A stretch of 64,000 nt of DNA from Jatrophihabitans cynanchi (GTDB lineage Bacteria; Actinomycetota; Actinomycetes; Mycobacteriales; Jatrophihabitantaceae): contig NZ_CP097463.1 in the NCBI RefSeq assembly GCF_027247405.1, positions 3,906,001 to 3,970,000 of the forward strand, written 5' to 3'. Position 1 is the first letter of the stretch, and the number at the start of each line of letters is the position of its first letter. The notes beneath the pieces were generated by a model that saw only the letters and a list, made by a program, of their open reading frames with translations, was not told the origin of the DNA and made no database searches. The translations under genes and the position numbers were made by a program. Below, piece by piece: positions 26,761 through 34,334 of this stretch.

Positions 26761-28284
26761 GTGTCGGCGCTCTCCGAACTGCTCGCGGCGCGCTCGAAGC
26801 TGTCCGACGAGCAGGTGGCGCATCTGCAGCGGCTGGTCGGGGAGTGGCAACTGCTGTCCGATCTCGCCTTCGCCGACCTGCTGCTCTGGGTGCCGATCTC
26901 GATCGCCGACGGTGAGGCCGGCAGCGTCCCCGGCTTCCTGTGTGTCGCGCAGTGCCGACCCACGACGGGCCCGACCGCGTACCAGCACGACCAGGTCGGC
27001 GCCCGGCTGCACGGCGAGCGGTCGGTGCCGTTACGCACCGCGTACACCGAGGGCCGCATCTTCCGCGAGGTCGAACCGGACTGGAGCGGTGACCTGCCGA
27101 TCCGCCGCGAGGCGATCCCGATCCGCCACGCGGGCGAGGTCATCGCGGTGCTCGGCAAGGACGCGAACCTGGCCAGCGTCCGCACGCCGAGCCAGCTCGA
27201 GCTCGTCTACCTGCAGACCGCCGCAGACCTGGCGGCGATGGTTGCCGAGGGCACCTTTCCGGCCGCCGACTCCGGGATCGAGGAGGGCTCGGGCCCACGC
27301 GTCGGCGACGGCGTCATGCGCCTGGAGCCGGACGGCACGATCATCTACGCGAGCCCCAACGCGCTGTCCGCGTTCACCCGTCTCGGCGTCACCGGCGCCG
27401 TGCTCAGCGAGCCGATCGACACGCTGACCAGCTCGGTCGCCGACGACCCGTTCGACGCGAGCGACCTCGCCGACGCGGTTGCCGCCGCGATCGATGGCGG
27501 CCACCCGGCCGCCATCGAGGTGGAAGGCGGCGGCGCGACGATCTTGTTCCGGGCCATCCCGCTGCGGCCGCGTGGCGAGATGCTGGGCGCGCTGGTGCTG
27601 ATGCAGGACGTCACCGAACTGCGCCGCCGCGACCGCCAGATCATGAGCAAGGATGCGACGATCCGCGAGATCCACCATCGGGTCAAGAACAACCTGCAGA
27701 CGGTCGCGGCCCTGCTCCGGCTGCAGTCCAGGCGGGTCAGCGTGCCCGAGGCGCGGGTCGCGCTCGAGGAGTCGATGCGCCGGGTCGCGTCGATCGCGCT
27801 GGTGCACGAGACGCTGTCCTCGTCGATCGACGAGGAGGTCGACTTCGACGAGATCGTCGACCGGCTGCTGGTGATGCTCTCGGATGTGATGGGGTCGTCC
27901 GGACGCGTCACCCTCGCCCGGCAGGGGAGCTTCGGTGACATCCCGGCCGAGATCGCCACCGCCCTCGTCCTGGTGCTGACCGAGCTGGTCCAGAACGCTC
28001 TCGAGCACGCCTTCCCGCAAGGCCGGTCGGGGCGCGTGGACCTGACCGCCGTTCGCCGTCGCGGCGAGCTGGTGGTCCGGGTGATCGACGACGGGGTGGG
28101 GCTACCCGCGGACTTCGACGCCGAGTCGGCCGAGCGGCTGGGGATGCAGATCGTGCGCACCCTGGTGTCGGCGGAGCTGAACGGGACGGTGGCCTTCGAG
28201 CCCGGCGCGCAGGCCGGCGCGTCCGCCGGGACCGTCGCGACGCTGACCATGCCGCTCGGTCGGCGCCCGCGGGTGGGTGGTTAA
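26761..28284 (+). CDS. pdtaS: two-component sensor histidine kinase PdtaS
   Basis: 507-residue cytosolic kinase. It has an N-terminal GAF-like domain (about 1-150), a PAS domain (about 180-290), then an HWE/HisKA_2 dimerisation domain with the phospho-acceptor His near residue 305 in EIHHRVKNNLQTVAALLRLQSRR. A C-terminal HATPase follows, with LTELVQNALEHAF and VIDDGVGLP. PdtaS pairs with the RNA-binding ANTAR response regulator PdtaR, which is not in this window. The GTG at 26761 has CAGGGT 6 nt upstream, consistent with a leaderless start. The gene order PdtaS next to WhiB1 is the same as in mycobacteria. Confidence 0.92.
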   Translation: MSALSELLAARSKLSDEQVAHLQRLVGEWQLLSDLAFADLLLWVPISIADGEAGSVPGFLCVAQCRPTTGPTAYQHDQVGARLHGERSVPLRTAYTEGRIFREVEPDWSGDLPIRREAIPIRHAGEVIAVLGKDANLASVRTPSQLELVYLQTAADLAAMVAEGTFPAADSGIEEGSGPRVGDGVMRLEPDGTIIYASPNALSAFTRLGVTGAVLSEPIDTLTSSVADDPFDASDLADAVAAAIDGGHPAAIEVEGGGATILFRAIPLRPRGEMLGALVLMQDVTELRRRDRQIMSKDATIREIHHRVKNNLQTVAALLRLQSRRVSVPEARVALEESMRRVASIALVHETLSSSIDEEVDFDEIVDRLLVMLSDVMGSSGRVTLARQGSFGDIPAEIATALVLVLTELVQNALEHAFPQGRSGRVDLTAVRRRGELVVRVIDDGVGLPADFDAESAERLGMQIVRTLVSAELNGTVAFEPGAQAGASAGTVATLTMPLGRRPRVGG

Positions 28285-28289
28285 ACGAC

Positions 28290-28316
28290 TCTGCCGAGCG
28301 GCTCGCGCTCGGCAGA
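28290..28316. terminator. bidirectional terminator hairpin between pdtaS and whiB1
   Basis: TCTGCCGAGCG (28290-28300) pairs perfectly with CGCTCGGCAGA (28306-28316) around a 5-nt loop. It begins 6 nt after the pdtaS stop and faces the convergent whiB1. A weaker 8-bp hairpin (28323-28330 with 28346-28353) follows. No U-tract, as is usual in actinobacteria. Confidence 0.65.
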
Positions 28317-28354
28317 TCGGATTCGACCGGTATGGCCCGGCCAGGCCGGTCGAG

Positions 28355-28606
28355 TCAGGCCAGTCGAGCTCGGGCTCGGGCGTTCCGGCGCTTCAGTGCG
28401 CGCCGTTCGTCCTCGGACAGACCGCCCCAGACGCCCGCGTCCTGTCCGCTCTCCAGTGCCCATGCGAGGCACTCCTGGATAACAGGGCAGCGCCGGCAGA
28501 CTGACTTGGCCTGCTCGATCTGGAGCAACGCGGGCCCGGTGTTCCCGATCGGGAAGAACAGCTCAGGGTCCTCGTCACGGCAGATCGCGCGGTGACGCCA
28601 ATCCAT
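28355..28606 (-). CDS. whiB1: WhiB-family iron-sulfur regulator WhiB1
   Basis: 83 residues, almost collinear with mycobacterial WhiB1 (MDWRHRAICRDEDPELFFPIG). Four cluster cysteines lie at 9, 37, 40 and 46 (CRRC and ECLAW), followed by the turn GVWGGLSEDERR and a basic DNA-binding tail ALKRRNARARAR. WhiB1 carries a nitric oxide-sensitive 4Fe-4S cluster and contacts sigma-A region 4. GAGGAGAGG precedes the ATG. A CRP-like site 63-78 bp upstream suggests cAMP control, which is known for mycobacterial whiB1. Confidence 0.95.
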   Translation of the reverse strand: MDWRHRAICRDEDPELFFPIGNTGPALLQIEQAKSVCRRCPVIQECLAWALESGQDAGVWGGLSEDERRALKRRNARARARLA

Positions 28607-28668
28607 TTCTGCTACCTCTCCTCACTGTGCGGCGGCCGAGGTTGCCTGGTGGGTCCCCGTACCGCGCT

Positions 28669-28684
28669 TGTGAATCCTTTCACG
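28669..28684. promoter_or_regulatory. CRP/Rv3676-type site upstream of whiB1
   Basis: TGTGA-atcctt-TCACG matches the CRP consensus TGTGA-N6-TCACA in 9 of 10 fixed positions. It is located 63-78 bp upstream of the whiB1 start codon. The remaining upstream interval to the lipid kinase (28685-28861) shows no gene or clear repeat. Confidence 0.6.
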
Positions 28685-28861
28685 AGCGCCCGCCCGATTC
28701 AAGACTCTCCGCTGGCACTGCAACCGACGTCACCCGGACCCTTGGCCGGATCCGGTTCACTTCGCCAGCGTGGCCTACTCTGCCGGGGGACGGCAAGTGG
28801 GACCTTCGCGACGTTACAAGCAATCATTCCCAGCGTCGAGCCCTGAATCACCAGAAACCGG

Positions 28862-29782
28862 TCAAATGACGACGTGGATCGCGCCGGGCTCGGAGCTGAA
28901 CTGCAGCTTGTCGCGGGCGCCGATGAACTCGCCGTCCACCTGTACCGGCATCGGATCGTCCGCGGTCACGGTCAGCGACGGCAGGTCGTGCTCGACCCAG
29001 GCGCCGCGGCGACCGATGCGCGGCGTGTCGCCGGACAGCCTGGCCATGCTGAACAGCACGCCCGCCGTACTCATCCGGCGCCGGGCGTAGAGGGCCAGGC
29101 CGGAGTCGAAGTCGGCGTCCGGAGTGGGACGCAGCGGCCGGTTGCCGACGAACGTCCAGGGGTCGGTGTTCGCCACGATCGCGAAGTGCACCGGCTCGAG
29201 CACGCTGCCGTCGGCCAGTTCGACGTGCAGCTTGGGATGACGGCGGTCGGTGCCGAAGAAGGCGCGAACGCCGACCTTCGCGTACAGCAGGTGCGTGCTC
29301 TTGCGCCCCTTGCGGCGCTGCGCTTCGACCGCCTCGACGATCGCGCCGTCCAGGCCGATGCCGGCTGCGAAGACGAACCAGCGGTCATCGACCCGGCCCA
29401 TGCTCACCGGACGTCGCCTGCCGGTGCGTAGCGCCTCCAGCAGGACGCCGGTCGACTCCACCGGGTCGTTGGGCATTCCGAGCGCGCGCGCGAACACGTT
29501 GGTCGAACCGGCCGGCACGACGCCGAGCGCGGGGATCGCGTCGTGGACCCCGTCGGTGAGCAGGCCGTTGACCACCTCGTTGACCGTGCCGTCGCCGCCG
29601 AGTGCGACGACCGCGTCGGTGTGGTTGCGCATCGCCCGGCAGGCCAGCGCCGCGGCGTGGCCGCGGTTGGCCGTCTCGACGATCTCGAGCTCGGCCACGC
29701 TGCCGAGCGAATGTGCCAGCACATCGCGCGCCCGGGCCGTCGTGGCGGTCGCGCGGGGGTTGGCTACGACGAGGATGCGCAC
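28862..29782 (-). CDS. diacylglycerol kinase-family lipid kinase
   Basis: 306 residues with the DAGK catalytic signature VALGGDGTVNEVVNGLL and ATP-loop region VVPAGSTNVFARALG. The C-terminal beta-rich domain ends in VQVDGEFIGARDKLQFSSEPGA. Members phosphorylate diacylglycerol, or act as sphingosine-like or mannolipid kinases. The GTG at 29782 is preferred because TAACGT (minus 29795-29790) stands exactly 7 nt before it. An in-frame GTG at 29791 would add three residues. Confidence 0.9.
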   Translation of the reverse strand: MRILVVANPRATATTARARDVLAHSLGSVAELEIVETANRGHAAALACRAMRNHTDAVVALGGDGTVNEVVNGLLTDGVHDAIPALGVVPAGSTNVFARALGMPNDPVESTGVLLEALRTGRRRPVSMGRVDDRWFVFAAGIGLDGAIVEAVEAQRRKGRKSTHLLYAKVGVRAFFGTDRRHPKLHVELADGSVLEPVHFAIVANTDPWTFVGNRPLRPTPDADFDSGLALYARRRMSTAGVLFSMARLSGDTPRIGRRGAWVEHDLPSLTVTADDPMPVQVDGEFIGARDKLQFSSEPGAIHVVI

Positions 29783-29789
29783 GGCGGGC

Positions 29790-29809
29790 ACGTTACCCGC
29801 AGGTATGGT
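29790..29809. promoter_or_regulatory. divergent leaderless -10 boxes, lipid kinase / membrane protein
   Basis: TAACGT on the minus strand (29795-29790) and TATGGT on the plus strand (29804-29809) are each 7 nt from the start codons GTG 29782 and GTG 29817. The whole intergenic region is 34 bp. Confidence 0.5.
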
Positions 29810-29816
29810 GACGGCC

Positions 29817-30212
29817 GTGGATCAGGACACCGAGGTGACGCCCGGGCAGGTGCGCGCGGCGGTGTGCATCGTGGCCGCCGAAGCCCTCGCGCTGCTCGTC
29901 GCGGCCGGTGTCCTGCTGACCAAGACGGTGCTCGGCCACCCGGACAGCGTGGCCAGGGCGCTGCTGGACGCCGGCTTCGCGATCTTCGGCGCCGCGCTGC
30001 TCGCCCTGGCGGCGCGCGGGCTGTGGCACCTGCGACCGGCGGCGCGGACCCCGGTGATCGTCCTGCAGTTGCTGGCCATTCCGGTGTCGTACAGCCTGGC
30101 GTTCCAGGCCGACCGGGTCGCTTACGGCGGCCCGATCCTGCTTGCCGCGCTGGCCGTGATCTACCTGCTGTTCACGCCCGCGGCACGTGAGGCGCTCGAC
30201 AGGGACGTCTGA
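29817..30212 (+). CDS. four-helix integral membrane protein
   Basis: About 131 residues with four hydrophobic helices: AAVCIVAAEALALLVAAGVLL, LLDAGFAIFGAALLALAARG, TPVIVLQLLAIPVSYSLAF and GGPILLAALAVIYLLF. A similar protein lies next to whiB1 in mycobacteria, so the position is conserved, but no function is known to me. An ATG at 29805 would add four residues. The GTG at 29817 is preferred for its 7-nt spacing from TATGGT. Confidence 0.75.
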   Translation: MDQDTEVTPGQVRAAVCIVAAEALALLVAAGVLLTKTVLGHPDSVARALLDAGFAIFGAALLALAARGLWHLRPAARTPVIVLQLLAIPVSYSLAFQADRVAYGGPILLAALAVIYLLFTPAAREALDRDV

Positions 30213-30228
30213 TCAGCCGGAACCCTGA

Positions 30229-31041
30229 TCAGCCGGGCGGCGCGTCCTGTTCGTCCAGCCGGCTGCGCATCCGCTTCAGACCGCGTGCCACCAGCCGCGA
30301 CACCTGCATCTGCGAAACGCCGATCAGCCCGGCGATCTCGGTCTGCGTCTTGTTGGCGACGAAGCGCAGCAAGAGCACCTCACGCTCGGTCTCGGGCAGT
30401 TCGGCGATCACGTCGCGCAACAGCGCGCGCTGCTCGGCCTGCTCGAATCCCTCGTCGACCACCCCGAGCGCCGGATGATCCGGTGCGCTCTCACCCGGTG
30501 GCGTGAGGATCTCCAGCGGGACGCCCGAGTACGCGCGTGCCGCATCCAGAGCCTCGACGACGGCGTCCTCGTCGGCGTCGAGGCGCTGCGCGATCTCGGC
30601 GACGGTGGGCGGTCGCCCGAGCTCCTGGCTCAGATCGGCACGAGCGGTGTTCAGGCTCGTCTGCATCTCCTGGGCGCGGCGCGGGACGTGGATCAGCCAG
30701 CCGGTGTCGCGGAAATGCCGCTTGATCTCGCCGAGGATGGTGGGCGTGGCGTAGGTGGAGAACTCCAGCTTCCGCTCCGGGTCGAAGCGGTCGATCGCTT
30801 TGAGCAGGCCGATGGATCCCACCTGGATCAGGTCGTTGAGCGGCTCGCTGCGTCCGGCGAAGCGTTTGGCGAGGTACACGACGAGCGGCATGTGCTGATG
30901 CACCAGCTGCTCGCGCAGCTCGGCGCGCCGCGGGCTGTCCTCGGGCAGCTGAGCCAGCTCGCCCAACAGGGTCAGCGCGTCTGGGCCGTCGTCGTCCGTG
31001 TCGCCGGCCCCGGTGGTGCTGTCCGGAGGCGTCGGGCTCAC
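30229..31041 (-). CDS. sigF: SigB/SigF-type stress sigma factor
   Basis: 270-residue group 3 sigma factor. Region 2 shows LVVYLAKRFAGRSEPLNDLIQVGSIGLLKAIDRFD and FSTYATPTILGEIKRHFRD, region 3 has VPRRAQEM and GRPPTVAEIAQRL, and region 4 has ETEREVLLLRFVANKTQTEIAGLIGVSQMQVSRLVARGLKRMR. Actinobacterial SigF relatives govern general stress, stationary phase and pigment genes. Its GTG start overlaps the rsbW stop by 4 bases, so sigma and anti-sigma are coupled. Confidence 0.93.
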   Translation of the reverse strand: MSPTPPDSTTGAGDTDDDGPDALTLLGELAQLPEDSPRRAELREQLVHQHMPLVVYLAKRFAGRSEPLNDLIQVGSIGLLKAIDRFDPERKLEFSTYATPTILGEIKRHFRDTGWLIHVPRRAQEMQTSLNTARADLSQELGRPPTVAEIAQRLDADEDAVVEALDAARAYSGVPLEILTPPGESAPDHPALGVVDEGFEQAEQRALLRDVIAELPETEREVLLLRFVANKTQTEIAGLIGVSQMQVSRLVARGLKRMRSRLDEQDAPPG

Positions 31042-31439
31042 GGCCGGGCTGCCTCGCGCCTCTTCGTGACCGTGATGATCAGGCGCCCGTCGAGGTGGCC
31101 GACGTCCACGCTGCTCGCCAGGGCGCCGAGGACCGTCCAGGCGAAGCCGCCGCGATCGATGTCGGCTCCGTTCGCGGCGACGACGCTGGCGTCCACCTGC
31201 AGCTCACCGGGTGCGACCACGAACAGTGCCTGCAGCGTGTCGTCGGGCGGCGCCAACTGCAGCAGCAGCGAGCACGCCTCGTCGACGGCCAGGCGCAGGT
31301 CCTCGATGTCGTCGACGGTCAGGTCGCAGCGTGCGGCGAGGCTCGCGGCGGCCAGGCGCAGCGTCGCTACGTAGGCGCCGCTCGCCGGCACCCGGATCTC
31401 GACGAGCTCGCCGTCGCGGCGGGGAGAGTCGGGGTTCAC
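31038..31439 (-). CDS. rsbW: RsbW-like anti-sigma factor (GHKL ATPase fold)
   Basis: 133 residues with the histidine-kinase-like ATPase fold: LVEIRVPASGAYVATLRLAAASLAARCDLTVDDIEDLRLAVDEAC, then a glycine-poor ATP lid and VGHLDGRLIITVTKR. The usual N-box Asn after EAC is not evident (LAVDEACSLLL), as in several actinobacterial SigF partners, so kinase activity is uncertain while sigma binding is likely. GTG start overlaps the upstream mutase gene by 4 bases, and its stop overlaps sigF. No anti-anti-sigma gene is nearby. Confidence 0.85.
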   Translation of the reverse strand: MNPDSPRRDGELVEIRVPASGAYVATLRLAAASLAARCDLTVDDIEDLRLAVDEACSLLLQLAPPDDTLQALFVVAPGELQVDASVVAANGADIDRGGFAWTVLGALASSVDVGHLDGRLIITVTKRREAARP

Positions 31440-32104
31440 TGGTGATTCCCTTCGGCCGTCGCTGGGTTGGGCAGGTTCCAGTGGACGATGACGGGGGCGT
31501 CGTACTGGAAGCCGAGTACCGACGGCGCTGCGGTGCCGAGGGCGAGGTTGGCCCCTGCCTGGGGCGCAAGTGCGATCCACCGGGCGCCGATCACCCGGCT
31601 GATGTGCCCGTGGGCGACCAGCACGACCGGACCGTCGGCGAGTGAGGCACGGGCGCGGGCGATCACGCGATCGGCACGGGCGCTGACCAGCTCGATGCGC
31701 TCGCCGTTCGGGACGCCGTCGGTCCACAGCGTCCAGCCCGGCCGGTCCGCGCGGATCTCGGCCGAGGTCCGGCCCTCGTAGTCGCCGTAGTCCCATTCGG
31801 CCAGGTCGTCGTCGATCACAATGTCCTGGTACCCGGCCAGGCGGGCGGTATCCCGGGCACGGAGCAACGGGCTGCACAGGACGAGCGCAGGACGGACGTC
31901 GGCGAGTACTGCGCGCAGACCGCGCGCCTCGTCCTCGCCGGCCGCGGTGAGCGGCAGATCGGTGCGGCCGGTGTGCCGGCCGGAGCGACTCCACTCGGTC
32001 TCGCCGTGGCGGACGAGCCACAGCTGGACGTCGTCGGGCAGTTCGGCAGGTGCGGCGGAGGCCGGTCCCGCTTCGGGACCGGCCTCCGCCGGAGGAGCGT
32101 GCAC
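31436..32104 (-). CDS. histidine phosphatase/phosphoglycerate mutase-like protein
   Basis: 222 residues from the GTG at 32104. The catalytic phosphohistidine lies in LWLVRHGETEWSRSGRHTGRTDLPLT and the second His in VVLVAHGHISRVIG, with WDYGDYEG typical of acid phosphatase/GpmB-like members. The first ~23 residues are Ala/Pro/Glu-rich and are encoded by the strands of a long hairpin (32053-32091), so the real start could be different or the leader may have an RNA role. It lies between sodN and rsbW and overlaps rsbW by 4 bases. The substrate is unknown. Confidence 0.82.
   Translation of the reverse strand: MHAPPAEAGPEAGPASAAPAELPDDVQLWLVRHGETEWSRSGRHTGRTDLPLTAAGEDEARGLRAVLADVRPALVLCSPLLRARDTARLAGYQDIVIDDDLAEWDYGDYEGRTSAEIRADRPGWTLWTDGVPNGERIELVSARADRVIARARASLADGPVVLVAHGHISRVIGARWIALAPQAGANLALGTAAPSVLGFQYDAPVIVHWNLPNPATAEGNHQ
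32053..32091 (-). terminator. long hairpin downstream of sodN
   Basis: An 18-bp perfect inverted repeat (32053-32070 with 32074-32091, 3-nt loop) built of GC-rich arms that include GGCGGAGGCCGGTCCC. On the minus strand it begins 18 nt after the sodN stop codon, where a terminator or a 3'-end stabilising structure is expected. It also lies inside the N-terminal codons of the mutase-like gene. Confidence 0.6.
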
Positions 32105-32109
32105 CGCGC

Positions 32110-32505
32110 TCAGGCGGCCTTGGTCTCCCAGAAGATCTTGTCGATCTCGGCGATCAGGTCCAGCAACTTCTGGCCCTCCGCCGGATCGACGGCGCCCTTG
32201 CCGCCCGCGGCGCCGGCGGCCTTGGTGGCGCGGTTGAACAGGTCGTGCAGCTGCGGGTACTTCTCGAAGTGCGGCGGCTTGAAGTAGTCGGTCCACAGCA
32301 CCCACAGGTGGTGCTTGACCAGTTCGGCGCGCTGCTCCTTGATGATCAGTGCGCGGGTCCGGAACACCGGGTCCTCGTTGCCCTGGTACTTCTCCATGAT
32401 CGCCTTGACCGACTCGGCCTCGATCCGCGCCTGCGCGGGGTCGTACACGCCGCAGGGCAAGTCGCAGTGGGCGTACGCGGTGATCGTCCGGCGGAACAGT
32501 TGCAT
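32110..32505 (-). CDS. sodN: nickel superoxide dismutase
   Basis: 131-residue Ni-SOD precursor. A 12-residue leader (MQLFRRTITAYA) precedes the nickel hook HCDLPCGVYDP, in which His1, Cys2 and Cys6 of the mature protein bind nickel. The four-helix bundle follows (IEAESVKAIMEKYQGNEDP, LWVLWTDYFKPPHF). The leader must be clipped for activity, by the divergent SodX. AGGAGG lies 7 nt before the ATG. A long hairpin follows the stop. Confidence 0.97.
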   Translation of the reverse strand: MQLFRRTITAYAHCDLPCGVYDPAQARIEAESVKAIMEKYQGNEDPVFRTRALIIKEQRAELVKHHLWVLWTDYFKPPHFEKYPQLHDLFNRATKAAGAAGGKGAVDPAEGQKLLDLIAEIDKIFWETKAA

Positions 32506-32594
32506 TTGGTGGACCTCCTGATTTCTCGCAATCGGGGTGCTCGAGACCGACCCTACTACCGGGCGATCGGGCCGAAGGAGGCAGCATTGGCAGC

Positions 32595-32912
32595 ATGCGA
32601 GGCGCCGTGATCCCGTGGCAGCGCGTGCGGGTGAGCGGCCCGTCGATGGTGCCGACCTTGCACGACGGCGACGTCGTGCTGGTGCGGCACGGCGGCGTGG
32701 TGCGAGCCGGTGACGTCGTGCTGGCCCGGTTCCGCTCGATGCCCGAGCGGTTCGTGCTCAAGCGCGCGGTGCGCGAGGTCGACGGTGGCTGGTGGCTCGC
32801 CTCGGACAATGCGGCGGCCGGTGGCGACAGCGCGGTCCACGGCGTGGCCGACGTGCTCGCTCGGGTGGTGTTGCGCGTGGTGCCGGGGAAGTGGCCGGTC
32901 CGGGTGCGCTGA
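32595..32912 (+). CDS. sodX: nickel-type SOD maturation protease SodX (S26)
   Basis: 105-residue member of the signal peptidase I fold. The catalytic Ser is in VSGPSMVPTLHDGD (about residue 17) and the catalytic Lys in RFVLKRAV (about residue 56). No transmembrane helix is obvious, in keeping with a cytosolic protease that removes the Ni-SOD leader. It diverges from sodN, and the pair is always found together. An AGGAGG lies 13 nt before the ATG, a rather long spacing. Confidence 0.92.
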   Translation: MRGAVIPWQRVRVSGPSMVPTLHDGDVVLVRHGGVVRAGDVVLARFRSMPERFVLKRAVREVDGGWWLASDNAAAGGDSAVHGVADVLARVVLRVVPGKWPVRVR

Positions 32913-32943
32913 CTGTGGCGCTCGCCGGTGCTTTGATGAACCG

Positions 32944-34203
32944 ATGGAGGACGAGGATGTCCTACAGGTCGGCCCGCCGCGTAGCCGGCGGCCGGCTCTG
33001 GTTCGTGTGCTCGCAGCACTGGCCGTCGCGGGAGTGGTGGCCGGGTACTTCCTGACGCGCGGCGACCAGCACCGTGCGCCGGAGGCTGCGCCGTCAGCCA
33101 GTTCGGCATCGCCGTCCGAGGCCGTGCCGTCCGAGGCGGTGCCGACCGGCCCGCCCGCCACGCTTCCACCGTGGCCGCAGGCGGACGGAGCGTGCGGGAA
33201 CACGGCGTTCCTGCCCCTGGTGACGGCAGCCCCGCTACGGGAACGAACGGGGCTGCGGCTCGTGGTGGGTGACCGGCTCAGCTCGGTCGACGTCGACGCC
33301 GGCACGGTCCGTCAGCCGCGCGGCCTGCCTGCCGGAAGCTACGCGACGGCCGTCGCGACGGCCGCGGGCCACACGTACGCGCTGCTCGTCACGTGCGGCG
33401 CCGGCTTCGGCGACCCGGCGACGGTGGTGCGCCTCGACAGCTCCGGCGTGGCGCGCACGGTGGCTCACGGCCGGTACGGCGGCCTGCTCGGTGGGGGCGC
33501 GCACGTCTGGGCGGTGGCGTGGCCGGGGGACGGCTCGACCGCCGTCCTCGACCCACTGGACGGCGGCCGTACCGTGCGGCTGCCGCACAGCTTCGCACCG
33601 GTCGCTGCGTACGGTGACCTGATCGTGGGTGAGACGCCGGACATCGCCACCGCCGGCGGGTCGACCCAGGTCGTGCAGCTGTTCGATCCGTCCACCGGCC
33701 GGACGACGCGCACGCTCGGACGGGCGTCCAGCGTCGCGACCGGCGCCGGCCTGGTGATCTGGGCGGGCGCCAACTGCGGACGGTGCCCGGTGGTGAGCTA
33801 CGACCTGGCGACGCGGGCCCGCACATTGCTGCCGTTCACGGTGCCGGGCGGGTTGCAGTTGTGGTCGGCCGCGATCAGCCCGGACCGGCGGTTCGCGGCG
33901 CTGATCCGTGAGCGCAGCGAGCCGGCGCCGTTCGAGACCGAGCACCCGGGCAACCCGAACGAGATGGTGCTGCTGGATCTGCGCTCCGGTGCCGTACACC
34001 CGGTCCCGGGGTTGGTGTTGTGGACGAAGTCCTTCCCCGGCATGGCCTTCTCGCCGGACAGCCGCTGGCTGGTGGTCGCGCTGGACGAGGGATCGGCGGT
34101 GCGGGTGCTGCTGTGGCGCCCTGGCCTGGCGGCGCCGCTGGAATCGCCGACGCGGGTGCGCGGGCCGGTGGCCCTCGCGCCGTCCATTGCGTCCGTCACA
34201 TAA
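32944..34203 (+). CDS. membrane-anchored beta-propeller-like extracellular protein
   Basis: 419 residues. One transmembrane anchor (ALVRVLAALAVAGVVAGYFL, about 20-40) is followed by a Ser/Pro/Ala-rich linker, then repeated beta-strand blocks with recurrent phrases such as GDRLSSVDVDAGTV, VVRLDSSGVART, VVQLFDPSTGRTTRT, AISPDRRFAAL and FSPDSRWLVVALDEG. These suggest a WD40/TolB-like propeller. Cys pairs (ACGN, NCGRCPV) may form disulfides. No catalytic motif is recognised and no family name can be given. It follows sodX after 31 nt. Confidence 0.75.
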   Translation: MEDEDVLQVGPPRSRRPALVRVLAALAVAGVVAGYFLTRGDQHRAPEAAPSASSASPSEAVPSEAVPTGPPATLPPWPQADGACGNTAFLPLVTAAPLRERTGLRLVVGDRLSSVDVDAGTVRQPRGLPAGSYATAVATAAGHTYALLVTCGAGFGDPATVVRLDSSGVARTVAHGRYGGLLGGGAHVWAVAWPGDGSTAVLDPLDGGRTVRLPHSFAPVAAYGDLIVGETPDIATAGGSTQVVQLFDPSTGRTTRTLGRASSVATGAGLVIWAGANCGRCPVVSYDLATRARTLLPFTVPGGLQLWSAAISPDRRFAALIRERSEPAPFETEHPGNPNEMVLLDLRSGAVHPVPGLVLWTKSFPGMAFSPDSRWLVVALDEGSAVRVLLWRPGLAAPLESPTRVRGPVALAPSIASVT

Positions 34204-34334
34204 CGCGGCCATACGCATTTTCGCGCTCTCGTGCCAGACTTACGGGGCCGGGCGAACCCCGGGAGGTCCATGCAACCTGCGCCGTAACCTGGGTGGGATT
34301 CGGCTTATTCGAGCAGCGAACGGGGCGCACGGCA

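Noticed and set aside
32506-32594. Nur or Fur box in the sodN/sodX interval
   Set aside because: Only a half-site-like GCAA near a TTTCTC string is visible; no convincing inverted repeat.
32587-32912. TTG at 32587 as sodX start, better spaced from AGGAGG
   Set aside because: It is not in frame with the protease sequence; the ATG at 32595 is.
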